From the NCBI GenBank assembly GCA_006503475.1, contig RSEH01000117.1, positions 62,001 through 126,000 of the forward strand: 64,000 nucleotides of DNA, in the 5' to 3' direction. Numbering within the stretch: position 1 is the stretch's first letter; the number at the start of each line of letters is the position of its first letter. This stretch comes from Stentor roeselii (lineage: Eukaryota > Ciliophora > Heterotrichea > Heterotrichida > Stentoridae). A model generated the notes under the pieces. That model was given only the letters and a program-made list of their open reading frames with translations. It had not been told where the DNA came from and searched no databases. The position numbers and the translations under genes are program-made. This document shows positions 26,819 to 36,767 of this stretch, one piece after another.

Positions 26819-27575
26819 ATAACTTCAACTTAGTGAGAAATTTCGATGAATAGAAAAATATTGAGAATATTTGATATATTCAAAGTTTGGAATTTGAAAT
26901 GCTTTAATTTAAATATTTGATATGTGATATATATTCTAGATTTTATATAATTACAATAATATTTTAAACAAGATTTTATCAATGTCGATGCATGAATAGA
27001 TTTAGATACAACGAAAAATAATTTATACAACCTTCAAATGTATCCATACTTTAAAAAAACATACTAAAACTCAATATAAAGAAGTTTGAAATACTTACTG
27101 TAGAGAAACTTAATAAAATCGTCTATTTACCAACGAGAAAGCAGGTTAAAGGAGAAGGTCACAAAGCATTGATTACTAAAAAAAATAATATCTTTGATGC
27201 AACTCAAACCGCTTATATGAAATGAAGGTATTTTTAAAATAATTTTACAAAAATCAACATTTATTTAATGGCTAAAAACAAGTTTCTCACAAGACCAGGA
27301 TTAAGGTTTTTATTGTGGTAATATAAATTGAGAAATCCCTTCCTTCAAAACTTATAAAAAAGTAACAAGATATAATAATATAACATAATAACCTTAATCA
27401 ATTTCGCAAATTTTGAGTTGATCATCTAAGATATTATTGGATGATTTTCCAAAAACATATATAATATTATTCACAAAGGTTTATAAATCTCTAAGTTTCA
27501 AAATGATTTTTTCATCCACTTAATCGAGTTAATTTCATAAACCTTCTAAATTCCATCATTTTTAAATAATCCATA
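26819..27575. other. 757-bp AT-rich intergenic region
   Basis: Most of this region is A/T with no convincing frame. A stretch at about 27115-27185 has a more balanced base content than its surroundings but no ORF and no recognised RNA fold. The right part should contain the promoter of the WD40-channel gene. Confidence 0.45.
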
Positions 27576-30500
27576 ATGTTGGTTGGCGACACTCTATACA
27601 GACCCACTTTATCTGATTTCGAAGTCTATAAGTCGCACTCTCCTGAAAACTTTCAAGAAGCACTGGCAGAAATCTCCTTATTTTGTCACAAGCAGCTTCC
27701 AAAAGTGATGAACATGGTCTTTACACCTACTTGTTTTGATATAACTCAAAATGAAGAGTTTGCAGTTCTAGGTGGTGAGCACGGAAACATAGCGAACTTG
27801 AACCTATCGACAAATAGAGTCTTACGAGATGAAGAGATCTGCTACGAGGTTCAAGTGGAAAGTGTGACTCTTGTATTGAATGATACTCAAGTAGTGATAA
27901 CAAACTCAATCTTAGAAGTCTTTTTGCTTGACTATCCTTCTTTTGAAATACTTTACAAGTTCCCAGTGACGCATGGTCCAATTTCAGTAATATTTAGCAG
28001 AATAAACAACAATCTTTACCTTTCAAACTCGACGTCTGAGCTTAGGAAAATTCAGATGAGCGTCCAAGACGATTTTTACACGAATTCCTTCTCAATAAAC
28101 TTCATCCAAAACTCAAGGAAAATCTACTGTTTATCCAAAGCAAAAGAAGGAAAAGAACTCTTAATCGGCTTCGAAGACGGAAAAGTAGGTTTCTTCTGTG
28201 TGCATTCAAACAACCTTATCTGTGAAACTTCAGAAAATTCAAGTCCTCCAATTCTCATCACAGTGAGTGAGGACGATCAACTAATGGCAGTCGCTTTTGA
28301 AGACAACTTAATTCGTGTCTGGGACTTGACTGAAGGAATGACCTTAAAGCATGAAGCCCGTAACCACCCAGAGAGAATAACAGGTCTAGCCTTCGTAAGA
28401 GAAAACACTTATTTAATATCTTCCTGCCTCGACAAGTTAATCCGAGTCTGGAACACAAAAATAGAAAGCTTGCCATACGACATGAACCTGGAAGACTTAA
28501 AAGTCGTGATGATGAAGCCAGGCAAGTCAAGTAAAGCAGTTTATTACATTCACGACACAAATGAACTCCTCATTTGGAGAGTTCCTGTCCTACCAATCAA
28601 CGCCCGTTATCGACACGTCGAAGGAAAGATCATAAAAGTACTTTTCCTTCAGAACTACTACGAATTGATGACTGTTTATGAAGATGGCCAAGTCGCTATT
28701 TGGGACTTTCGCAATCATTGCTTGTCAAGTACTTTTAAAATACCCGGGCCGATCATTGACGCGAAGTTGATCTACGACGGCCAAGCAGTGCTTCTTTCAT
28801 CATCAATCCCTTGCATGCACATCTGGGACTTGGCGAGTTCCCAAGTCGAGACTTTCGAGTTGTCCTTCACTCCAATAGCTTTCGAAGTGTCTAAAAACGA
28901 AGCCTTGATCGCGATTTCAGATCAGTTCAGTCGAGTGCTTCTCCATGACTTTGACGTGATGATTCGAAAACTTTACATTAAAGGACACTTGCAGCCAGTG
29001 ACTTGCTGTATTTTTATTGAAGATGATACTTTTTTACTGACAGCTTCAAGAGATTCCACCTTGTCAAAGTGGAATGTGAATGACGGGAAAAGACTGGCGA
29101 CGATGACAGGTCACCAGTCAGCAGTTCTTCATATGTTAGTGAGCGAGCAAGGTTATATCTTGTCGTCTTCGGAAGATGGAAGTGTGATCATCTGGTCAAT
29201 TGACTGCTACTTTCTTTATATTTTAGTTCCGCCTGAGAAAGAACCGAGCATGGGGATTTACCTGTCTTCGACCCATGACTACCTCATCACACTTCAACCT
29301 ACTAAGGTCAACTACTGGCAATTGCAAAACTTGAGTCTTGTCTTTCAGACTGAAACTTTTTACCCTGCTAATAGCATCGCACTCAATGCTGATGAAAAGT
29401 TTGTCGCTGTCGCAGAGGGAGGTACGGTTTATATTGAAGAAAACTCTATTGAATGTAGCTCTTTGAGAATTGTTGGAAAAACTTTAGGATCTAGACATAG
29501 GTTCATGAAGTTTATTGTTGATTGTCAGGTTGATAGCTCTAAAGCGCAGTATGATATGATTCATAATCATTGGATTGTTGCTCCTTATTTGTTGGGACCG
29601 GCTCATATTTTGTCGTATTTTAATAGGTTTGGAGACCTTGATAAAGCTTTGATTTTTAACTCGAATCGAGCGAATTTCTTCTCGTCGAGGAAAAATGAGA
29701 ATCCTTTGACTATCTGTGTGGAAATGGAGTTCAAGAATTGTATTGATATTTGTCTTAAGTATATGAAAATTGAAAGTCAGGACAGGGACGGGAAACCGCG
29801 TAACCCGCGGGTCTTTGTGCCTTTAGAGAGTTGTTTAACGAAGTTAAACACAATCGACTACCCATACATAATGAAACTCTACGACAGTCTATTCATCGAA
29901 AACACCGAAGCTTACCTTCCAAGGTTCTGCCTAATAGAAGCTGAGCTTCCATCGACATACCTATCAGAAAGATTCACTCTTCACCCAGAAAACCTATCAC
30001 AAAAAGAAATGTACAGCAACACAGGTCGTCCAGTAGTATTTTCACAAAGCGCCTTTCCACTAGACCTAGACCTAGGAACTTACGGCAGCATCAAATTTTT
30101 GCAAAGTCTTCTCGACTGCAACGACAGCCGAATCTTCCGAAGCAACATCGTGAAAGAGTACCTTGACTGCAAATGGAGTAAAATAAAGCCAGCAAGTTAC
30201 ATCCTAGGGTCGATTTACATCTGCTACCTCGTAATGCTCGCACTTCATATCGTCGTTTTGCTGGAAAGCAAAACTTTTCTCGCGATGATGATTTTCGTGC
30301 ATGTGATTCTTGTTTTTTATGAAATTCTGCAGGTTGCCACTGACTTCGGGGATTACTGGAAAAGTGCTTGGAATATTTTAGATCAATTGAGAAGTATTAG
30401 TTTTAGTTTCTACGCGATTATGGCCTGGGAAAATCATTATAATACTGATATTCTTCTGGCAGTGCTGATTTTTTCATGGACTCGAGGAATTTCTTGTTTT

Positions 30501-31178
30501 AGGATGTTTGATGAAACGCGGTATATGGTTCGTTTGATTATTCAGGTCATTGTTGACATCACTTACTTCTTTTTCATTTTGTTTTACGCGACTTTGGCTT
30601 TCGCGTTTATTTATTATATAAGAAATCCGGATAAAAGCTTCGCCATGTACTTGACTGTCGCTTATCGCCTGGACTTGGGAGACTTTGAGACTAACCTTTC
30701 GACTTATTTTGACTGGGGACTTTTCTTTGTGGCGACTATGATCAACCCGCTTATTATGCTTAACTTGCTCATTGCTATCATGTCTGATACTGCAACTGCT
30801 GTTGATGAAATTGATGATATTTGTGGAAGGAGGGAACTCACTGAAATGATCATTGATATTGAAAAGGTCATGTTTTGGAAAAAACACTTGAAACATAAAC
30901 ATTATTTGCATAAACTTGATTTTTTTCAGGTTAATGATGAGGAAACTGATAAAACTATGGAAAAAATCAGGTTTATTAAAAAACAGGTACAACATTTGAG
31001 TGTTTCTGTTAAAAAAATTAAATATACTGCTGCTAATCTTGTGAAACTTAATATTGGAGAGAGTTTAAAGGAGATCAATGAAAAACATGATCTTATCAAG
31101 GGAGAGGTCAAGAATGGTGTATTGAAAAGTGAAGAACTTATTAACGGGATTCGAAAACAACTCAGGATTAAGAAGTAA
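27576..31178 (+). CDS. WD40-repeat / TRP-like ion-channel fusion protein
   Basis: This 1200-aa protein has two distinct halves. Residues about 30-640 form WD40 repeats, with signature blades such as ITVSEDDQLMAVAFEDNLIR then VWDL, ITGLAFVRE...SSCLDKLIRVWN, and LLTASRDSTLSKWNV. Residues about 874-1075 carry a six-helix ion-transport bundle: helices near 874-895, 905-925, 950-975, 985-1000 and 1010-1035, a pore segment with GDFETNLSTYFDWGLFF, then a last helix INPLIMLNLLIAIMSDT. The LNLLIAIMSDT exit motif is the hallmark of TRP/polycystin channels. The C-terminus is basic and coiled-coil. There is no intron or stop at the junction, so the fusion is real in this assembly. Ciliates are known to have many such channels. 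Confidence 0.85.
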   Translation: MLVGDTLYRPTLSDFEVYKSHSPENFQEALAEISLFCHKQLPKVMNMVFTPTCFDITQNEEFAVLGGEHGNIANLNLSTNRVLRDEEICYEVQVESVTLVLNDTQVVITNSILEVFLLDYPSFEILYKFPVTHGPISVIFSRINNNLYLSNSTSELRKIQMSVQDDFYTNSFSINFIQNSRKIYCLSKAKEGKELLIGFEDGKVGFFCVHSNNLICETSENSSPPILITVSEDDQLMAVAFEDNLIRVWDLTEGMTLKHEARNHPERITGLAFVRENTYLISSCLDKLIRVWNTKIESLPYDMNLEDLKVVMMKPGKSSKAVYYIHDTNELLIWRVPVLPINARYRHVEGKIIKVLFLQNYYELMTVYEDGQVAIWDFRNHCLSSTFKIPGPIIDAKLIYDGQAVLLSSSIPCMHIWDLASSQVETFELSFTPIAFEVSKNEALIAISDQFSRVLLHDFDVMIRKLYIKGHLQPVTCCIFIEDDTFLLTASRDSTLSKWNVNDGKRLATMTGHQSAVLHMLVSEQGYILSSSEDGSVIIWSIDCYFLYILVPPEKEPSMGIYLSSTHDYLITLQPTKVNYWQLQNLSLVFQTETFYPANSIALNADEKFVAVAEGGTVYIEENSIECSSLRIVGKTLGSRHRFMKFIVDCQVDSSKAQYDMIHNHWIVAPYLLGPAHILSYFNRFGDLDKALIFNSNRANFFSSRKNENPLTICVEMEFKNCIDICLKYMKIESQDRDGKPRNPRVFVPLESCLTKLNTIDYPYIMKLYDSLFIENTEAYLPRFCLIEAELPSTYLSERFTLHPENLSQKEMYSNTGRPVVFSQSAFPLDLDLGTYGSIKFLQSLLDCNDSRIFRSNIVKEYLDCKWSKIKPASYILGSIYICYLVMLALHIVVLLESKTFLAMMIFVHVILVFYEILQVATDFGDYWKSAWNILDQLRSISFSFYAIMAWENHYNTDILLAVLIFSWTRGISCFRMFDETRYMVRLIIQVIVDITYFFFILFYATLAFAFIYYIRNPDKSFAMYLTVAYRLDLGDFETNLSTYFDWGLFFVATMINPLIMLNLLIAIMSDTATAVDEIDDICGRRELTEMIIDIEKVMFWKKHLKHKHYLHKLDFFQVNDEETDKTMEKIRFIKKQVQHLSVSVKKIKYTAANLVKLNIGESLKEINEKHDLIKGEVKNGVLKSEELINGIRKQLRIKK

Positions 31179-31833
31179 GTTATTTTAAGTAAGGCTTAAA
31201 AAACAAATCTATAGATTGGGTTGGCTTTGAGGATTTTAATTTTATGTTGTATTATTTGTCTGGTAATTTGAATTTCATTGTTTAGAAAAATATCTAAGTC
31301 TTGATTGAGAATAATTAAATAACACTCTTAATTTTTGATTATTTAACATATTCAGGTTTATGTATAGTGCTAATGAATCCAAGATTATCCTAAGTTAATC
31401 TTGGTAACTTTAAGATATATATCTTTAATTATTATCTTGGTTCGAAATACACTATTTACTCTATAATCAAACAGTTAAGATAACTGATCTTTCGAGTTCA
31501 ACATCCGATCATAAATAAACATAAATAGCATGGAAAACTATTAATTGGTAACCAGAAATCCAAAGTAACACAAGTCACATTCGATTATTTAATAAATTTT
31601 TCCACTTCTGGAAAGTGCAACTTATGCCATTTTTCAAAGATAAGAGTGCCTTCTTCAAGTAAAACATTATCATTCCTCATCAATAAAAACTTGAAAATAC
31701 CTCAATTATTAATTAAACTCATCAAAAATCAATCCAAGATCAATCTAAAATATTTTCATCATATTAAATAAATCTTTAAAGTTTTCCCATAAAAGATTCC
31801 TGAAATCCATAATTCTTATTATTTGCTAAACTC
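31179..31833. other. 655-bp AT-rich intergenic region
   Basis: No gene is seen. About 200 bp after the channel gene there are two inverted repeats (annotated separately). The rest is A/T-rich without recognisable RNA genes. Confidence 0.45.
31379..31404. repeat. inverted repeat, 9-bp perfect stem
   Basis: CCAAGATTA (31379-31387) and TAATCTTGG (31396-31404) are exact reverse complements around an 8-nt loop. A 14-bp palindrome AAGATATATATCTT follows at 31112+300, that is 31412-31425. Both lie in the 3' flank of the channel gene. Confidence 0.7.
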
Positions 31834-32571
31834 ATGTCAAAACCTTGGGAAACTCCAGAAAATCGTGAAAAACGCAGAGCAATCCTCAGAAAAGCAGAGT
31901 TCGAAGTGAACCTGGCCGAACGAGAACTAAAAGAATGGAAAAGTCACAAAAGAGACTCTCCATCAATCACAGACACTTCATATCGCACAAACCTGACTGA
32001 AAACACTTGCAAAACTCCTACAAAAACAACTGATTCTGATATCGGCGACTCTTCTCCAACTACTTTAAAAACAATTGAAAAAAGACTAAAGGACTTGGAA
32101 GAAGTCCGCCAGACTGAAAACGAAAAACATCGAAAGGAAATCGAAAGACTTGAAAATATGATCGACAAACTTCAAGAGTCAAGGAAAATCGAACCAAAAT
32201 TCGAGGTCTTGCAAAGAGCTTACCTGGAAAAAAACAATGAAGTTGAAAGAAAAAACAGGGAAATATTAGAATTGAATAACAGGCTCAAATATCTGGAAAA
32301 AAAAAGATCTGGAAGAAGCTTGAATCGAGAACATTCTTATTCTGGAAGACCTTTCAAACCTGAAGACATCAAACTCGCTGAAAGAGCAGGAAAAGGTCAG
32401 AATATTGAAGAAGGTCATTGGAGGGGCAAGGCCATGGAACTATCCACTAAATATTTCGTGGCTCTCACAGGAATGCGAGAAGAAATCAACAACCTGAGAA
32501 AAAACTGCGAACTTGAAATCAAGCAGTTAAAAACAGCATACATCTCAGCAATAAAACTAAATAAAAAGTAA
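31834..32571 (+). CDS. coiled-coil protein, 245 aa, unknown function
   Basis: I do not recognise a family. The protein is highly charged. Heptad-like repeats run from about 65 to 155 (KTIEKRLKDLEEVRQ, KEIERLENMIDKLQE, ERKNREILELNNRLKYLEKK), and a final helix spans about 205-240. A Ser/Thr-rich linker (about 45-75) separates an N-terminal basic helix from the coil. There is no membrane segment or Cys pattern. Such proteins in ciliates are often cortical or basal-body components, but nothing here shows this. The start is the first ATG, in an A/C-rich leader. Confidence 0.7.
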   Translation: MSKPWETPENREKRRAILRKAEFEVNLAERELKEWKSHKRDSPSITDTSYRTNLTENTCKTPTKTTDSDIGDSSPTTLKTIEKRLKDLEEVRQTENEKHRKEIERLENMIDKLQESRKIEPKFEVLQRAYLEKNNEVERKNREILELNNRLKYLEKKRSGRSLNREHSYSGRPFKPEDIKLAERAGKGQNIEEGHWRGKAMELSTKYFVALTGMREEINNLRKNCELEIKQLKTAYISAIKLNKK

Positions 32572-32727
32572 TTTTCCTTCCATTCAAGAAAACCATCAAA
32601 CCATTTCCCAATCCCTGCAACTTTGATCCTGATAAAAATCAACCCATTGATTCCCTTCATTAAACTGGAAAGTATTTATTTTCCACTATTGTTGCACATT
32701 GAAAAATCATTAGAATACAGCCAATAA

Positions 32728-33408
32728 ATGAGAAAAGCCAACGAAGAGTCTTCAGACTCTCCATTCATAAAGAACGGTTTCGCCCGTCCAATGAAAAGCA
32801 CCCGGGTGTTAAAGCAAAAACTCTGCGGAGGAATATCAGAGTCCTCCCCAAGTTACTTCCACCTAAACCACGTCAACGTCCTGGACGAGAAAAACCGAAC
32901 CCAAGAGCTCTTCAAAGGATACAAATTATCAGAAGGAAATGACTTGAAACTAGTCTCTCACCCTGACCTGGTACCTCAGGAAAAGCGCTTATTCGACTAT
33001 GAAGACTTCAAAATGAATTCAGGCTCGAAAGTTTTCGACTATTCTTCAATGAAGCCCAGCAACTTAATCGACTTAATGGCCGACAAGCGGCCATTATTTA
33101 AAAGTTCTTCGAATTATTACTTGAAGTACAATCAAGAACTGAAAAAGAATGGATTTAGAAGAACTCGAGGAATTTTTACAATTGAAAGTAATCAAAGACA
33201 TAAGTTCGGCTCGACTCTTACCACTCGATTCTTGAGTCAGGTTGAGGAAGGGACTAAAGAAAATGTTTTACTTAAAAAAGTTCCAGAGAAAGTGAAAGTC
33301 ACTCAAGAAATCATCAAACAATATGCGAACTTCCAGCTTCCTGTCGCGATTCGATCAGGAAAAAAGAACATGACTCGCTTTTTGGATAGAAAAGTTAGTT
33401 ACGGTTAG
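32728..33408 (+). CDS. hypothetical basic protein, 226 aa
   Basis: No family was recognised. The protein is soluble, basic and rich in Lys, Ser and Phe, with no transmembrane segment and no obvious repeat. Short segments such as LFDYEDFKMNSGSKVFDYSS suggest a partly extended structure. Codon use and the A/C-rich leader are like neighbouring genes, which supports expression. Its TAG stop is only 7 bp from the stop of the converging Nup160-like gene, so the 3' ends of the two messages almost certainly overlap. Confidence 0.65.
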   Translation: MRKANEESSDSPFIKNGFARPMKSTRVLKQKLCGGISESSPSYFHLNHVNVLDEKNRTQELFKGYKLSEGNDLKLVSHPDLVPQEKRLFDYEDFKMNSGSKVFDYSSMKPSNLIDLMADKRPLFKSSSNYYLKYNQELKKNGFRRTRGIFTIESNQRHKFGSTLTTRFLSQVEEGTKENVLLKKVPEKVKVTQEIIKQYANFQLPVAIRSGKKNMTRFLDRKVSYG

Positions 33409-33415
33409 CTAGTCC

Positions 33416-36400
33416 TTAATTTTTACAATCAATCTGGGAGTACATCGCGTCTAAAGACTGAAATTTTTTTTCGAGTTCATCAAGTGCCACGATTTTCATT
33501 ATTTCATAAATCGTTCCGTCTTTTTTCTGATGGTTCTTGTCGAATACCCTGATAAAACAACGGGAAAGGTTAGTGTCAATGTTCCGCATTGCCAGCAAGG
33601 TGAGAAGAAGGTTGTTTTCAAAAAGTTCTAATATAAAAACTTTTTCACTTCTTGAAAGGTTTTCTGAGATTTTCAAGAAGTCCTCGATTTCCTTCGTCAA
33701 CTTGTAACTCGCTTCTGCTGCTAATGAAAACTGACCCTGCCGCATTGAAAACGAGTAAAGCGAATACGACCAAGTATTCGACACGTTTTTTCCTCTGTCA
33801 GAAGGCGACAAGATGTTGATAAACAAGTCTCTGGTATCATCAACATGGTCCTTATGCGTCAAAATCGCGAAAATATCAAAGTGCTCATCACGGCTTTTCT
33901 TAATCAAGTAATTAAAAACAAGAGTTTTATGATCAGAACTCAGCGGCAAGTTCAAAATTTTATAAAAAACTCCTAAAACCACAGCTTTTTCAATAAAAAA
34001 TCGAAGAATTTTTTTCTGAATTTTTTTATTTTTCAATGACTGTAAAATCATGTAACTTTCCTCAAAAGACTCAAGTTTGGCAAGTTTTTCCGAATACTTC
34101 TGAATCGCGTCTTCAGTGAAATCTGGAGAAAGACTGCTAAGGACAAAATCAAACAAAAGAATCGCTTTACTTTGTTGGCAGTTTAAAGTTTTAGAGACAA
34201 GATAGTTAAACATGTTGAAGCCTTGATTGCAAAAGACTGAAGTTTTGTGTTTTTCGAGGTGGATTGGGGAATTGAGCAGGTTGTTGTAGTTGACTTGATG
34301 GTTGCCTGAGAGAAGATCAGTCACAGCTCGCGTTAAGAGTTTTTGCGCTTTTTGGTTTTTGCCTTGGCTGAGCAGCGACTGTCCTTTGAAGTACCAACAA
34401 GCGAGGGTCCTTTCGCCGAGAAGCTTCATCCAGGTCTTGATGCAGCTGGTTTGTCCGTGTTTTGCCAGGACTTCCATCAGGCAGTAGTTTTGAGGCTTCA
34501 TTTCTTTTGAAAAAACGAGCAGGTCACGTGTTGCTCGTGATAAAACGTTGCAGATCCACTCGTTTAGATGCTCGATTGCGAAGATGTCGATGCTTGAGTA
34601 GAACAGGTTGCTTCGTGATATGAAAAATAGATTGCTTACAGTGAAAGGATAAGAAAAAGACTCTAAACAGCTTTGGATTGACTTTAAAGAACTCTCTGCA
34701 TCTTTTTGTACCTTTGTAGATAGGATTTTGTTTAATACGAGCAGGTAGTTCGTGATCGTTAAGGACTTGTTGATCAATGATTTGCTCATTGGCTCAAAAA
34801 GTGAATCGGCTAAACTGGTTTCGCATAATAATAAAAATAATGAAAAGTCGATGAAGTAACTCAGCAGGTCTCTTACACTCCCGTTTAAAGCACTTGCGAA
34901 TAAAGATTGTGTTAAAAAAGAATCGCAATAGCTGACTTTTTCTAATTTTTTTTTTTGATTCACTGATGAAAAACTTTCGAACTCTTGGAAAATGGTTAAA
35001 ATCTCGGCTTTTAGTTTTGAGGGAATTGACTTTTTTAGCAAAGATTTCAAAGATTCAGGAATGTTTGACCTGGAAACCATGTCTAAAGTGCGAGCGAGGG
35101 AGTTTTCAGAGTTGATTTCTAGGTTTTGCCTCCAAATATGAACCAATAATAAACATTTTTCAAGTCCTGTCAATTTACATCCTTGTCTAAACAACGCCAA
35201 AGAGTCTGAAAAAGCAACTTTAGCCAGAGGGTTCCATGCAAGAGCTTCCTTCTGCAAAGTAAGACTTTTCCTTTGAACTGAGTTCAAAACAGGTCTTAAA
35301 AAACCCAGAATATTTCCTTTTCTGACAACGACAGGAGGAAAAAATCCTCTTTCTTCATTGCAACAAATTGCTTGGATTTCACTGTAATTCCAATTATCTC
35401 GTTTGACCTGATGCATGATTCTCTTGATTTTAAATACATTTAAATACTCTGCATCAAGAGCATCATGTTCAAGTCCTTCACGACTCAGGACATTATCAAC
35501 TAAGCTTTTAGGAAACCTTCCAGGAATGAGAAGTCTTTGTAAAATTTTCTTAACATCTGAAGTATACTCAATATTAAAGTCTTCCAAACTGTCAATCAAG
35601 ATCTGGTCACTTCTGGTAAAAACTCCAGAATCTTCAGGTTTAAAAGGGAAAAATGTTACTTTTCCTCTTTTGTCATCCACCCAGGCCGACCAGACTCCTT
35701 TCATATCAACTGCCAAGTCAACAAGCAGTCCAGTTTCAGTGAACTTCGACAGGACCTCGACCCTGCAGTCCTGAACGACCAGGACCCAAACAGACCAGAA
35801 GCTGAAATGAGGAAGTCCGACAGTCAAATACGAAACATTCTCAAAATTTACAAACGAAAACTTGCTCTCCTCGATTTTTCCTGTTTCCAAGTCGAGTTCA
35901 GCAAGACATGTTCTTTTTTCTGAGTTGTGAAGTCGAATCACTCCGAAAGAAGATAAAGTCACCAGTTGGAAGTTTTTGATGTTTGCGATTCGAAGAGTTT
36001 TTTCGATATGCTGTCGTCGAAATACGAAGTCTTTTAGGGAATTTATCAGGTTTGACTTGATTTTTACTTCTGATGTTCTGCTTGGAAAGATGTACTCGCC
36101 TGTCAGTGCTGATGGGAATGTTGCGAAACATAAGCTGCCGTTTTCAAGACCCATGCAAAATTCGTAATCGTTGTCTGTGATTGAGACTAGGGCAAAGCTG
36201 CAGGGTTGCATGTTTTCTAAGATATAGCCTCCTGACTCTTTGATGTTGCTGGCATCTGTGAAACCTACGTCTTGGTTAAAGGTCAACTTGTACACGAAGC
36301 CTAGCGATGTGGCTGAAAAGATGCTGAAGGAAACATCGTCCATTGAAACAATCAGTGAAGGAACGATTTGGCCTTGAAGGCGTATTCGCATTCTCTTTGA

Positions 36401-36631
36401 CTTCTCAATGCTTTGAATTGAATCCTCACAATCATCTGGATATGTGAAAAAGAGCTGGTCAAGAACTAGGCTTGAACTGAAGACTTTACAGACAAGGACT
36501 GATGACTTCAAGTAAATTATTTGACACCAGCTGAGCTCTGAACTGTCTTCAAGGGTTCCTGAAAAGTTTAGAGTTATTTCTGAGTCTGTTCCGTATGAAA
36601 GAACTTCTTCTTTGTAAGCTATTCCCGCCAT
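33416..36631 (-). CDS. NUP160: Nup160-like nucleoporin (Y-complex)
   Basis: The protein has 1071 aa in one exon. The N-terminal 400 residues read as a beta-propeller, with DVSFSIFSATSLGFVYKLTF (the V-x-T-x2-G-x-V-x-R/K-L-x-F type blade of Nup160) and, at the end of the propeller, DMKGVWSAWVDDKRGKVTFF. The latter mirrors the x-x-IWALW-x-D blade of animal Nup160. The rest is an alpha-helical solenoid, including SYSLYSFSMRQGQFSLAAEA, comparable to the LYxFHIxRxNYRxAA block of Nup160. That family anchors the outer-ring Y-complex of nuclear pores. The match is by pattern and architecture only. Another propeller-solenoid nucleoporin such as Nup133 is a less likely alternative. Confidence 0.65.
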   Translation of the reverse strand: MAGIAYKEEVLSYGTDSEITLNFSGTLEDSSELSWCQIIYLKSSVLVCKVFSSSLVLDQLFFTYPDDCEDSIQSIEKSKRMRIRLQGQIVPSLIVSMDDVSFSIFSATSLGFVYKLTFNQDVGFTDASNIKESGGYILENMQPCSFALVSITDNDYEFCMGLENGSLCFATFPSALTGEYIFPSRTSEVKIKSNLINSLKDFVFRRQHIEKTLRIANIKNFQLVTLSSFGVIRLHNSEKRTCLAELDLETGKIEESKFSFVNFENVSYLTVGLPHFSFWSVWVLVVQDCRVEVLSKFTETGLLVDLAVDMKGVWSAWVDDKRGKVTFFPFKPEDSGVFTRSDQILIDSLEDFNIEYTSDVKKILQRLLIPGRFPKSLVDNVLSREGLEHDALDAEYLNVFKIKRIMHQVKRDNWNYSEIQAICCNEERGFFPPVVVRKGNILGFLRPVLNSVQRKSLTLQKEALAWNPLAKVAFSDSLALFRQGCKLTGLEKCLLLVHIWRQNLEINSENSLARTLDMVSRSNIPESLKSLLKKSIPSKLKAEILTIFQEFESFSSVNQKKKLEKVSYCDSFLTQSLFASALNGSVRDLLSYFIDFSLFLLLCETSLADSLFEPMSKSLINKSLTITNYLLVLNKILSTKVQKDAESSLKSIQSCLESFSYPFTVSNLFFISRSNLFYSSIDIFAIEHLNEWICNVLSRATRDLLVFSKEMKPQNYCLMEVLAKHGQTSCIKTWMKLLGERTLACWYFKGQSLLSQGKNQKAQKLLTRAVTDLLSGNHQVNYNNLLNSPIHLEKHKTSVFCNQGFNMFNYLVSKTLNCQQSKAILLFDFVLSSLSPDFTEDAIQKYSEKLAKLESFEESYMILQSLKNKKIQKKILRFFIEKAVVLGVFYKILNLPLSSDHKTLVFNYLIKKSRDEHFDIFAILTHKDHVDDTRDLFINILSPSDRGKNVSNTWSYSLYSFSMRQGQFSLAAEASYKLTKEIEDFLKISENLSRSEKVFILELFENNLLLTLLAMRNIDTNLSRCFIRVFDKNHQKKDGTIYEIMKIVALDELEKKFQSLDAMYSQIDCKN

Positions 36632-36767
36632 ATATACTTTACAAGGATCTAAACGACTTTTGGATAAGGTTTAGTTGTTTAAATTTTTTAGGGATTTATC
36701 TTTCATCTTTCACTGAGGATTTAAACTTTTTGAGTAAAAATTCATTCGAATCCACCTCTTGACAAAT

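Noticed and set aside
36759-36767. Longer V-ATPase subunit d from an upstream TTG
   Set aside because: The family N-terminus MELLTFNIDDGF starts exactly at the ATG at 36768.
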